From contig OX639990.1 of NCBI GenBank assembly GCA_951828535.1, positions 1,413,300 through 1,477,299 of the forward strand: a stretch of DNA of 64,000 nt, written 5' to 3'. Under the pieces are notes generated by a model. The model saw only the letters and a list, made by a program, of their open reading frames with translations, had not been told where the DNA came from and did not search any database. The position numbers and the translations under genes are program-made. The stretch comes from an uncultured Candidatus Entotheonella sp. (GTDB lineage Bacteria; Tectomicrobia; Entotheonellia; Entotheonellales; Entotheonellaceae). Positions 36,500 through 44,810 of this stretch are shown piece after piece; position 1 is the first letter of the stretch, and every line of letters begins with the position of its first letter.

Positions 36500-36640
36500 A
36501 CAGCCCAGATTGGACGAGTGCGGAAGGGAGCCAAGTGGCCGGCAGAACCGATAAGCCGGGCCGCGCGCAGCAGCGCTCAGCGGGGTGTGCCCCTCGCCTA
36601 CGGCCACAAGCCTACCCTTGATTGGCAGACCAGGACGACT
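36500..36640 (+). ncRNA. Possible structured non-coding RNA
   Basis: A stretch without a gene has several nested complementary segments: AAGGG (36524) with CCCTT (36615), GTGGCC (36535) with GGCCAC (36602), then inside this a GGCCGGC/GCCGGGCC hairpin, a GCGC/GCGC hairpin and GGGGTGTGCCCC. This forms a branched fold. A promoter-like element lies just upstream. It does not match any RNA family I can recall. GC-rich chance pairing is the main alternative. Confidence 0.3.
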
Positions 36641-36670
36641 GCTGAGGGTACGGAACGCGCACAAGCTCCC

Positions 36671-38248
36671 TCAGGAACTGTACTTCGTCCCCAATTCTTC
36701 TTCCCAGCGCAGGTAGTGCATCATATCTGCGAAGTTCCGTTCCGGGCCGGACAGCACCACGTCTGTGGGCGGACTCATGACACCAGCGAGACCGTGCTCA
36801 ACCGGCAAGGCGGCGTGCTGCCAGGCGGTCATGCCGCCCTCCAATACGGTAACGGTCTGATAGCCCAGATCCGTCAGCGTGGCGCCGGCAAGCGCGGCTT
36901 GGCGACCATTGTTGCAGGTGACGGCAATGGGGGTGTCGTAGGAGGGGGCAAGGGCGCCGATGTGAAACTCCAACCAGCCGCGCGGCACCCAGTTGGCGCC
37001 GGGTATATGAGCGCGGGCAAAGTCCTGGCTGGTGTCGACGAAAATGATCACCGGCGGCAAGTCGGCGTGCAACGCCTGGGGGGTCACGAGGCGTACCTTG
37101 GCTTGTGCCGCGGCGAGGCCGACCGGCGCTGCATCTTCCCCACCTTGCTCCAGGGCCAGGCCACTGTCGCTCCAGGCTGCGGTTCCGCCGTCCACAACGT
37201 AGACTTCGGCGAAACCCATCTGCCGATACCAGGAGGCGGTACAGGTGGCACGGGCTCTGCCGTCACAGGCAAAGATGATCGGGCAAGGTTTCACCACCGC
37301 CACGTCGTCGCAGCGCTGGACAGCCTGGCCGCCAGGAAACCATCGGAACCCGGGTATGTGGCCGCCGGCGTACTCCGCCGCGGTCCGCACGTCGACAAAA
37401 TAAAGGGTTCCCTCCTCCCGCCTGGCCATCATGGCCTGCAGGGCCGGGATATCCAGGAAACGAACGCCGTCTTCATCGGCCAATCTGGCCGCGTACGTAT
37501 CCGCAGCGGCAAGCCCTTCGGCTGACGGTGCGGGCAGCTCCAGTCGGTCGGCGCCGGTTTCCAGTTGATAACCAGCCAAAAGCCATCCGGCCGTGCCGTT
37601 TTTCAGGCCATATACGTTGGACAAACCCATCCGTTGCAGCAGGCGTGTCCCAATAATGCTGCGGGTGCGTCCGGCGCAGTTCACAATGAGCGTGGTATCC
37701 GGCTCCAACTGTCCGACGATGTCGGTGATGCGCAGGGGCAATTCTCCCCCGGGAACGCTGCGCCCCCCAGGAATACAGAAACGCTGGAACTCTTCAGGCG
37801 TGCGGGTGTCGACAATGTGCAGCTTGTCCCCGCGCGCCATACGAGCCTGCAGGTCGGTTGCCTCGATCTCCGGCACGTGATGCACCACTTCCACCTTTTC
37901 CCCAAAGTCCTTGCTGGGCACATTGGTACCCCACTCGGTGGGATGGCTCTCGCTCACCCAGCGGTTGATACCTCCCTGCAGGATAGCCACGTGGCTATAG
38001 CCCATGCTTTCCAGCGTCACGGCAGCCAGCGCCGCCCGGCGCCCATCGTCGTCGCACACCACCACTCGGGTGCCCGGGAAAGGAACCGCCAGCGGCACGT
38101 GAAATTCGAGTTGCCGGCGCGGTAGCAGACTCACCCCAGGAATATGCGAGCTGTTGTACTCGCCAGGCTCTCTGACATCGATGCAGGCGCAAGGCGTATC
38201 GCTTGCCAAAAGGTCGAGCAGGGTTGCAGGGCTAATCAGGTCTGCCAT
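36671..38248 (-). CDS. Four-domain rhodanese-like sulfurtransferase
   Basis: A 525-aa protein with four tandem rhodanese modules (about residues 1-105, 125-235, 260-370 and 385-490). Active-site loops differ: module 2 VNCAGRTRS, module 3 FACDGRARA and module 4 VTCNNGRQA keep the catalytic Cys. In module 1 (VVCDDDGRRAAL), alignment to module 4 puts Asp at the catalytic position. Rhodaneses carry persulfide sulfur. As the last gene of the AOR operon, 28 bp after the MoaD-like gene, it may supply sulfur to the MoaD-type carrier or to the tungsten/molybdenum cofactor. That role is inference. Confidence 0.9.
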   Translation of the reverse strand: MADLISPATLLDLLASDTPCACIDVREPGEYNSSHIPGVSLLPRRQLEFHVPLAVPFPGTRVVVCDDDGRRAALAAVTLESMGYSHVAILQGGINRWVSESHPTEWGTNVPSKDFGEKVEVVHHVPEIEATDLQARMARGDKLHIVDTRTPEEFQRFCIPGGRSVPGGELPLRITDIVGQLEPDTTLIVNCAGRTRSIIGTRLLQRMGLSNVYGLKNGTAGWLLAGYQLETGADRLELPAPSAEGLAAADTYAARLADEDGVRFLDIPALQAMMARREEGTLYFVDVRTAAEYAGGHIPGFRWFPGGQAVQRCDDVAVVKPCPIIFACDGRARATCTASWYRQMGFAEVYVVDGGTAAWSDSGLALEQGGEDAAPVGLAAAQAKVRLVTPQALHADLPPVIIFVDTSQDFARAHIPGANWVPRGWLEFHIGALAPSYDTPIAVTCNNGRQAALAGATLTDLGYQTVTVLEGGMTAWQHAALPVEHGLAGVMSPPTDVVLSGPERNFADMMHYLRWEEELGTKYSS

Positions 38249-38276
38249 GAGCGGCGACTCCTGTGGCTAAACGGTT

Positions 38277-38621
38277 TTATCCCCCAAGATACTGACCGAT
38301 GAGGGCGATCCGGTCGGAGGACCCAATGGGGCTGTCCAGGTTATGGGTGAGGTCGAGGACGGTATCGTTGACGAGCACTTCGATGTGCTCGGCGAGGTCG
38401 CCAGTGACGGAGTCCCAGAGGGCTTTGTGGAGTTGCGGAAAGCGACCGCTGAGGCGACGCAGGACCTTGCGAACCGTGTCGTCCGCCCGCAGGGGCAGGT
38501 GGAAAACCTTGCGGGTGCTGCCGTCGCCACCGACGAATTTGGTGATCCAGGCGACGACTTCGATCTCCAATTCGCCGGCGTCGATTGCAGCCGTATTTTG
38601 GGGGGCATCAGGTTCCGGCAT
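38277..38621 (-). CDS. MoaD/ThiS-family sulfur carrier protein
   Basis: A 114-aa ubiquitin-fold protein ending in YLGG, the di-Gly tail that is thiocarboxylated in MoaD/ThiS carriers. Middle features RKVFHLPLRADDTVRKVLRR and a late VNDTVLDLTHNLDSPIGSSD fit the MoaD-like subgroup linked to aldehyde ferredoxin oxidoreductases. The N-terminus is about 25 residues longer than standard MoaD. It overlaps the AOR gene by 14 bases, so translation is coupled. It probably donates sulfur for the AOR pterin cofactor. Confidence 0.85.
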   Translation of the reverse strand: MPEPDAPQNTAAIDAGELEIEVVAWITKFVGGDGSTRKVFHLPLRADDTVRKVLRRLSGRFPQLHKALWDSVTGDLAEHIEVLVNDTVLDLTHNLDSPIGSSDRIALIGQYLGG

Positions 38622-40509
38622 GGGTGGCCTCCTGGGCGTCCCAGAGGTCGGCCACGATATGTGAAAGACCCAGGTCTTCCAGCGTGGCCGGAAGCGGTTT
38701 GCCGGTCTGGCGGTCATAGCCGACCGTGTCGTACCAAACGTCGAGCAGGTGTTCCCAATGCACACCGATGTCCTGGCCCTGGGCTGGACCGTCGACGGGC
38801 ACGGAGCCGTAGCGTTTGGACGGCCTCTCCAGATCGGGCGTGATGCCGCAGCGGATGTTGAACGCCCGCATCAGCGCGGCGGTGCGGCGGCCAAACAGGA
38901 GCGCCTCGTCCTTGGTGAAGTCCCAGCCGGTGGCGGCGCTCAGGGTACGGCACAGCGTTGACAACAGCGCACGGGTCGTAAAGATGCACGTCCCCAGGGA
39001 ATCTTCGAACTGGCGCCGGCCACGCGTGCCGCCAACCATGCGGGCCACGGCGTCCGGATCGAACGGGTTGATGCGTGCGGGCTGCCCCATCTCGGTGGGC
39101 AGCACCGGCGGGCCGCTGTCCAGGGTGCCGCCGCTGCCCGTACAGGTATCGAGCATTTCTTCCCAGCGCGCCCGGTGATCGTGGCCGCGCGGGGTATTAC
39201 CCGTCAACGCATAAATGGCGCACTCGGCGGCGGGCCCACCAACCGTTTCAGACGCCCGCTTGACGCCCTCGGCCAGCACGTTGCCAAACCCCTCGCGGCG
39301 AATCGTCATCTGCAGCAGCGCGTTGGCCGCCTCGGCGTCGCCCCAGGTAATGGTGAGTCCACCAAGCTGTTCCCTGGTAATGTAACCCTTCTCCTGGCAC
39401 TCGATCACCCAGCCGACGAGCCAGCCAAACTCGTTCACGTCCACGCACGCACGGTCCACCTGTGTGTTGAGCCACGAGGTGGCGACCGGATCGGTGCACC
39501 CGAAAGCCCAGCCGGCCCCGGACCAGCCCTCGTATTCCGGCTCATCGACGATGGCGCCCTGGTGCGGTCCTGAAGGTAATACCTGAGCATGGCAATGGTG
39601 CATGCCGCACGAATTGCACTGGTGGCCGCGGTGATCGAATCCCTCGCGCAGCCCCTGCGCCGTCCACTGGGTCATGTCCACGCCTTCGGGAACGACGTTC
39701 GTGGTGTAATTCTTGATCGGCAGCGCCCCAAGCCGGGACAGGCCGGACACCCCAGGCAGCGTGCCGTATTCATACAGCGACCGCGTTGACGGGTCGTGTT
39801 GCAGGTCCTCGGCGATCTCCTGCGCGGCCATCCACAAGCCGCGCGGATCGGCGGCGCGCAGCGCCTTGCTGCCGCGCACGATGGCCACCGCCTTCACGCG
39901 TTTGTTGCCCATCACGGCACCACAGCCGTTCTTGCTGGCCACGTGGCCGTAATCGCCGTGGACGGCGGCAAAACGCACCTGGTTCTCGCCCGCCACACCG
40001 CTGGTGTACACGCTGAGCTGGTGCCCCGTCAGATCGAGCATTTGCTCCAGCGCCTCTTGCGTTTCCCAGGTGTCCTTGCCCAGCAGGGTCGAGGCGTCGC
40101 GCAGTTCAACGGTGTCGTCACGGATATAGAGATAGACCCACTCCGGCGCCCGCCCCTGCAGGACGATGGCGTCGTAGCCGGAATACTTCAGGTTGGCGCC
40201 GAAAAAGCCGTTGGCCTGGGTGTTGGTGGCGCCGTTGGTCATGGCCCCGCGCGTCACAACGGTGAGCCCGCCCGTGCCCCATGCCGGCAGCCCGGCCAGC
40301 GGGCCCGTGGCCAGCACCAGGCGATTGTCCTCGTGGTCCCAGCCGACCTCCGCCGGCACCTCGTCCCACAAAATTTTGATGCCCAGCCCCACCCCGCCGA
40401 TGCAGGTGCGGGACATTTCGGCCGTCCAGGGTTCGGTCCAGGTGCGATTCTGACTTAAATCGACCCGCAATATCTTTCCGGCATAACCGGCTGGCAGTTC
40501 CGCTTGCAT
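38608..40509 (-). CDS. Tungsten-type aldehyde ferredoxin oxidoreductase
   Basis: Catalytic subunit of the AOR family, 633 aa. It oxidises aldehydes to acids, or the reverse, with a bis-pterin tungsten (or molybdenum) site. The N-terminal domain starts GYAGKILRVDLSQNRTWTEP and holds the pterin site region (TQANGFFGANLKYSGYDA). The [4Fe-4S] ligands are in CNSCGMHHC, with an extra residue between the second and third Cys compared with the classic CxxCxxxC, plus SLGTCIF near residue 500. It lies between the FAD subunit and the MoaD-like gene, as in AorABC-type operons. Confidence 0.93.
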   Translation of the reverse strand: MQAELPAGYAGKILRVDLSQNRTWTEPWTAEMSRTCIGGVGLGIKILWDEVPAEVGWDHEDNRLVLATGPLAGLPAWGTGGLTVVTRGAMTNGATNTQANGFFGANLKYSGYDAIVLQGRAPEWVYLYIRDDTVELRDASTLLGKDTWETQEALEQMLDLTGHQLSVYTSGVAGENQVRFAAVHGDYGHVASKNGCGAVMGNKRVKAVAIVRGSKALRAADPRGLWMAAQEIAEDLQHDPSTRSLYEYGTLPGVSGLSRLGALPIKNYTTNVVPEGVDMTQWTAQGLREGFDHRGHQCNSCGMHHCHAQVLPSGPHQGAIVDEPEYEGWSGAGWAFGCTDPVATSWLNTQVDRACVDVNEFGWLVGWVIECQEKGYITREQLGGLTITWGDAEAANALLQMTIRREGFGNVLAEGVKRASETVGGPAAECAIYALTGNTPRGHDHRARWEEMLDTCTGSGGTLDSGPPVLPTEMGQPARINPFDPDAVARMVGGTRGRRQFEDSLGTCIFTTRALLSTLCRTLSAATGWDFTKDEALLFGRRTAALMRAFNIRCGITPDLERPSKRYGSVPVDGPAQGQDIGVHWEHLLDVWYDTVGYDRQTGKPLPATLEDLGLSHIVADLWDAQEATHAGT

Positions 40510-40552
40510 ATCGTTTGTCCTTCAATGCGCAGTGTTGGCAGTCCGAATCCTG

Positions 40553-41878
40553 CTACTGTATCGCTATCGAGTCCGCCGACACCGACGGACGGCCCAGAAC
40601 CGTTTGCGGCAGCAGTCGGCCGGTCGTGCCGGCAGCGATGAAAGCCCGCTTGACGTCGAACAAATTGCCCCGCAGGTACGACTTCCAGTCGCGCAGCGAA
40701 ACCCCGGACTGCACCAATCCCTTCAGAATGCCCACGTCGTTCGTCGCCCAAACGTCCCGCGCCGGCCCGAGAATCATCGCCCCGGTAATACGATCGTCGT
40801 GCCACAACAGCTTGCGGTACGCCGGACGCTCCGGCCTCAGGGCGCTCATGACCTCGGCGTTGGCGTCGTCCCAGGCTCCGAAGCTGGCGATTTCGAGCCC
40901 CAACACCTCCACGATGTTCATCAGCAGGCTACCGCGATACATCTGCGACTGCCCCGCCATGTTGGCCCCGGCGATGCGCCCGTGCTCCATCGCGGTGGGC
41001 TCGATGGCGTGCAGCGCCGGTTCACCGGTGACGGCGTCCCGGCCCTCGGCAATGTCGCCAGCGGCATACACGTTGGGCACGTTGGAGCGCATATGCGCAT
41101 CGACCACGATACCTCGGTTGATGGTAATGCCCGCGTCTTGCAGCCAGTCGAGATTGGTACGGATACCCGTGGCCATGATCACCTGGTCCGCCATCACGTC
41201 CTCGCCCTGCTGAAAACGCAGCCGCTTGCGACCGTCGGTGTCTTCGATGCCGTTCAACTGCGCCCCGGTGCGAACCGTAACACCGCGGTCCTGCAGCCAC
41301 CGCGTCACCACGTCGGCGCCCGTCGCATCGATCATGCGCGGCAGAATCTGCGGCGCGATCTCCACGACCGTAAGCTGGGCCTCCAAGGCAAGGATGGAAT
41401 TCAGAATGGTGAAGGCGATGAAGCCGGCCCCAACCAGCACCACCGAGCAACCCGGCGTGATGCCCCGGATGACACCCTGCGCCTGTTCCAGGGTCCAAAA
41501 GCTGTGGACGCACGAGCCGTCGGCGCCGGCAACGGGCGCCCGCACGGCCGACGAGCCGGTGGCGATGAGCAAATTGTCGTAAGGCAGTTCGGTGTCGTCG
41601 TCCAGCATCAGGGTATTGGTCTGCGTATCGACCCCAACGGCGCGTCTGCCGATGAACGGCTCCACGCCCAGGGTGCGCAGGCGCGTCGGTGGGGCGGTGA
41701 AGACGTGCGACTCGCTGATGCTGCCCTTCAGGTAATACGGCAGCACCATGCGCGAGTAGGGGCGCTCATCGGCCACCAGAATGATTTCGGAAGCACCGCG
41801 GTCGTACTGGCGAATCGTGGTAATGGCGTTCATGCCGGCGGTGCCGCCGCCGACAATGACGTGCCGCGTGCGTGCCAT
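40553..41878 (-). CDS. FAD/NAD(P)-dependent oxidoreductase (AorC-like)
   Basis: A 441-aa pyridine-nucleotide disulfide-type flavoprotein. The FAD-binding HVIVGGGTAGMNAITTI is at the N-terminus, the NAD(H)-binding VVLVGAGFIAFTILNSILAL is near residue 145, and VYAAGDIAEG near residue 270 completes the FAD site. No redox Cys pair is present. Between a four-cluster ferredoxin and the AOR gene, it most likely exchanges electrons between NAD(P)H and the ferredoxin, as AorC does in Aromatoleum. The gene is 11 bp from the ferredoxin gene. Confidence 0.9.
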   Translation of the reverse strand: MARTRHVIVGGGTAGMNAITTIRQYDRGASEIILVADERPYSRMVLPYYLKGSISESHVFTAPPTRLRTLGVEPFIGRRAVGVDTQTNTLMLDDDTELPYDNLLIATGSSAVRAPVAGADGSCVHSFWTLEQAQGVIRGITPGCSVVLVGAGFIAFTILNSILALEAQLTVVEIAPQILPRMIDATGADVVTRWLQDRGVTVRTGAQLNGIEDTDGRKRLRFQQGEDVMADQVIMATGIRTNLDWLQDAGITINRGIVVDAHMRSNVPNVYAAGDIAEGRDAVTGEPALHAIEPTAMEHGRIAGANMAGQSQMYRGSLLMNIVEVLGLEIASFGAWDDANAEVMSALRPERPAYRKLLWHDDRITGAMILGPARDVWATNDVGILKGLVQSGVSLRDWKSYLRGNLFDVKRAFIAAGTTGRLLPQTVLGRPSVSADSIAIQ

Positions 41879-41889
41879 GGCTCTCCCCC

Positions 41890-42360
41890 CTATGCCTGCT
41901 GCGCCAACTGCGTTTCAGCGCGCTCCGCCGCAAAGGTTCCCAACCAGTCCGCGCTCTCCGCATCGACGTACTCGATGGCTTGCGTCGGGCAGGCCGTAGC
42001 GCAAGACGGGGCGCCGCCGCAGAGATTGCACTTGGTCGCCTTGGCAGTGTCGGGATCGTAAAACATCGTGCCGTACGGGCAGGCAATGGTGCACAACTTA
42101 CAGCCCACGCACAGGTCGTTCAGGATGACTTTGGCGCCGACGGGAGAAATGGTAATCGCGTTCACCGGGCAGGCCACCATGCACCAGGCTTCATCGCACT
42201 GGGTGCAGGTGTAGGGCGCATAACTCGTATGCGCCTCGAACGGGGAAATGCGGATTACCGACTTGGCGGGCTGAAACACGCCGCTCTGCTCGTACGAACA
42301 GGCAATTTCGCACCGCATGCAGCCGGTGCAACGCTGCGGAGTAATACGCAGGACCTTCAT
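41890..42360 (-). CDS. Four-cluster 4Fe-4S ferredoxin (AorA-like)
   Basis: A 156-aa electron-transfer protein with four [4Fe-4S] motifs: CTGCMRCEIAC, CTQCDEAWCMVAC, CVGCKLCTIAC and CNLCGGAPSCATAC. This cluster count and spacing match the small iron-sulfur subunits of AOR complexes and DMSO-reductase HybA/DmsB-like proteins. There is no signal peptide, so it is cytoplasmic. It is first in the leftward operon and probably links the FAD subunit to the tungsten enzyme. The operon promoter should lie in 42361-42548, shared with divergent mltB. Confidence 0.93.
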   Translation of the reverse strand: MKVLRITPQRCTGCMRCEIACSYEQSGVFQPAKSVIRISPFEAHTSYAPYTCTQCDEAWCMVACPVNAITISPVGAKVILNDLCVGCKLCTIACPYGTMFYDPDTAKATKCNLCGGAPSCATACPTQAIEYVDAESADWLGTFAAERAETQLAQQA

Positions 42361-42548
42361 GCACGCTCCTTAAGCTGTTGTATGGATAACGTGTGGCTAC
42401 GCGCGATATTATTTCCACCCATACCTGGAAGTCAATGCGCCCGACGGGTGCGGCGGCGATTGACAAACCCAGGTGCTGTCAGTAGCCTTGCGTCGCTGTT
42501 GACACCATACAAAACACGCCCTTCATGGGGCCGATTCAGGAGTCATCC

Positions 42549-43562
42549 ATGCGCAACACGTTGTTTCAGGACGCAATCCAAAACGGTCGCCGGCTGACGG
42601 CGATTGTGCTGCCTTTGCTATTCCTGGCGACGGGTTACGCCATCGCCGCCGATGCTCAAGAGGAAGATTTTGCGGCATGGCTCACGGATTTCCGCCAAGC
42701 GGCCCTGAGCGAGGGGATCAGCTCTGAGACCCTGGACGCCGTCCTGCCCGGCCTGACATTTCGGGCCCGTGTCGTCGAGCTCGATCGCAGGCAGCCCGAG
42801 GGGACCCTGACATACGCCGAGTACCTGTCGCGGGTGCTGCCGCCAGCACGCGTGAACCGCGGCAAGCGATTGCTGCGGAAGCATCGGGCCTTGCTGACCG
42901 AAATCGGCGACGCGTACGGGGTTCAGCCACGCTTTATCGTCGCGCTGTGGGGCATTGAGAGCGATTTCGGTCGCGTGACGGGTGGCTTCCCGGTCCTCGA
43001 CTCCTTGGCGACCTTGGCGTTCGACGGGCGGCGCGGCGAGTTCTTTCGCGCGCAGTTGCTCGAGGCGCTGCGCATCGTGGACGACGGCCACATTCAGCCC
43101 GACAAAATGCTGGGGTCGTGGGCCGGGGCCATGGGGCAAAGTCAGTTCATGCCGTCGAGCTTCCAGCAATTCGCGGTCGATCATGACGGCGACGGACGCC
43201 GCGACATCTGGGGCACGCTGCCCGACGTATTCGCCTCCGCCGCCAACTACCTCGCCAAGGCTGGCTGGAAGCATGATCAAACCTGGGGGCGGCGGGTCCG
43301 ACTGCCGGAGGGTTTCGATCTCGATTTGAAAGGCCTCGAGGTGACTAAATCGCTCCCCGAGTGGCAGGCCCTGGGCGTACGCCGCAGCAACAGGGACGAT
43401 CTGCCCACTCGGCAGTTGACAGCCTCCCTCATCCTGCCCGGCGGCCCCGGTGGACCCGCCTTTCTGACTTATCCCAACTACCGGGTGCTGCTGAAATGGA
43501 ACCGGTCGCACTACTTTGCGACTACGGTTGGACAATTCGCCGACCTTTTGATGGCGCGATAG
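42549..43562 (+). CDS. mltB: Lytic murein transglycosylase B family
   Basis: Peptidoglycan-cleaving lytic transglycosylase of about 337 aa with an N-terminal signal (LTAIVLPLLFLATGYAIAA). It lacks an obvious lipobox, so it is a soluble or weakly anchored MltB relative. The catalytic Glu is Glu137 in ALWGIESDFGRVTGGF; GAMGQSQFMPSSFQQFAVD is the other hallmark. CAGGAG precedes the ATG at 42549. It is 9 bp upstream of moeA, although the two functions are unrelated. Confidence 0.92.
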   Translation: MRNTLFQDAIQNGRRLTAIVLPLLFLATGYAIAADAQEEDFAAWLTDFRQAALSEGISSETLDAVLPGLTFRARVVELDRRQPEGTLTYAEYLSRVLPPARVNRGKRLLRKHRALLTEIGDAYGVQPRFIVALWGIESDFGRVTGGFPVLDSLATLAFDGRRGEFFRAQLLEALRIVDDGHIQPDKMLGSWAGAMGQSQFMPSSFQQFAVDHDGDGRRDIWGTLPDVFASAANYLAKAGWKHDQTWGRRVRLPEGFDLDLKGLEVTKSLPEWQALGVRRSNRDDLPTRQLTASLILPGGPGGPAFLTYPNYRVLLKWNRSHYFATTVGQFADLLMAR

Positions 43563-43571
43563 GAAATCGGC

Positions 43572-44783
43572 ATGAAACAGGCCGTACAGGTCGCCGAGGC
43601 GCAAGACATCGTCCTGGACGCGGTGGCCCCCTTGGGAGCGGAAAAAGTTTCCCTCCTCGATGCCCTGCATCGCGTCAGCGCCCGGCACGTCAACGCCTCG
43701 CGCGACATCCCCCTCGGTGACAATTCCGCCATGGACGGCTATGCCGTGCGGCACGCCGACGTGGCCGGTTCCTCCAGCCAGAAGCCCGCCATCCTTGACG
43801 TCCTCGAAATCCTGCCGGCCGGCAAGGCGCCCCAGCACCCGATAACGCCGGGCACGGCAATCAAAATCATGACCGGCGCACCGCTCCCCGCGGGTGCCGA
43901 CACCGTGGTGCAAATCGAGCACACCAACGCGGACGACGCAAGGGTTGCCGTCTACGAAGCACCGCCCATGACCAGCAACCTGCGGCGGCGGGGCGAGGAC
44001 ATCCACGCGGGCGAGTGCGTGCTACCCCAACACACCCCACTGCGCCCGGCGGAACTGGGCGTTCTGGCGTCGGTGGGACAGGCGCAAGTGTGGGTGTATC
44101 AGCGCCCGCGCGTCGCCATCCTCGCCACCGGCGACGAGATTGCCGACCCCGGTGACCCCAACAACAGCGACAAGATCCTCAACAGCAATTCCTACACCCT
44201 GGCGGGACAGGTGGCAGAGGCCGGCGGCGTGCCGGTTCTGCTAGGCGTAGCCCCGGACCGACGCGACGTGATCCGCGAACGGCTCGCCAGCGGCCTGCGG
44301 GCGGACGTGCTGGTTACCTCCGGCGGGGTGTCGGTGGGACAGTTCGATTTTGTGCGGGAGTGTTTGAACGGGCTGGATCTTGAGGTCCGGTTTCACACCG
44401 TGGCCATGCGGCCCGGCAGCCCGATCACGTTCGGCCTGGTGCGGCACGTGCCGGTGTTCTCCTTGCCCGGAAATCCCGTCGCTTCGATGGTCACGTTCGA
44501 GCTCTTCGTGCGCCCGGCGCTGTTGAAGATGACCGGACACCGCGATCTGTTCCGGCCGTGCATCGAAGCCGCGCTGCAGGACGGCTTTGAGAAGCGCAGC
44601 GGCGTCCGAACCTTTCTGCGCGGCGTCTTGTGCCAGGAAGGCGCGCGCCCGACCGTCACCACAACCGGGCCGCAAGGTTCCGGCATTCTGCGCTCGATGA
44701 GCCTCGCCAATTGCCTGATCGACATCCCCGAAGCCGTCGAACGGCTCTCCCCCGGCGATGCGGTATCCGTGATGAGGTTGTAG
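43572..44783 (+). CDS. moeA: Molybdopterin molybdenumtransferase
   Basis: MoeA inserts molybdate, or tungstate in related forms, into adenylylated molybdopterin. The 403-aa protein shows GDNSAMDGYAV near residue 50, KIMTGAPLPAGADTVVQIEH, VAILATGDEIADPGD, DVLVTSGGVSVGQFDF and VFSLPGNPVASMVTFELFV, the complete family set. It lies 1.2 kb from the AOR operon on the opposite strand, so it could provide the metal-loading step for that enzyme. The genome's molybdopterin oxidoreductase at 133 would need it too. Confidence 0.94.
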   Translation: MKQAVQVAEAQDIVLDAVAPLGAEKVSLLDALHRVSARHVNASRDIPLGDNSAMDGYAVRHADVAGSSSQKPAILDVLEILPAGKAPQHPITPGTAIKIMTGAPLPAGADTVVQIEHTNADDARVAVYEAPPMTSNLRRRGEDIHAGECVLPQHTPLRPAELGVLASVGQAQVWVYQRPRVAILATGDEIADPGDPNNSDKILNSNSYTLAGQVAEAGGVPVLLGVAPDRRDVIRERLASGLRADVLVTSGGVSVGQFDFVRECLNGLDLEVRFHTVAMRPGSPITFGLVRHVPVFSLPGNPVASMVTFELFVRPALLKMTGHRDLFRPCIEAALQDGFEKRSGVRTFLRGVLCQEGARPTVTTTGPQGSGILRSMSLANCLIDIPEAVERLSPGDAVSVMRL

Positions 44784-44810
44784 CCGATCCCCTGCGGAGG
44801 AACCCCTCCA

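Noticed and set aside
36500-36660. 6S RNA, RNase P RNA or SRP RNA identity for the structured region
   Set aside because: The diagnostic conserved segments of these RNAs were looked for by eye and not found, so only a generic structured-RNA candidate is reported.
42618-44006. A 462-codon open frame antisense to mltB and moeA
   Set aside because: Both sense genes are fully supported by catalytic motifs; the antisense product resembles nothing and is a GC artefact.
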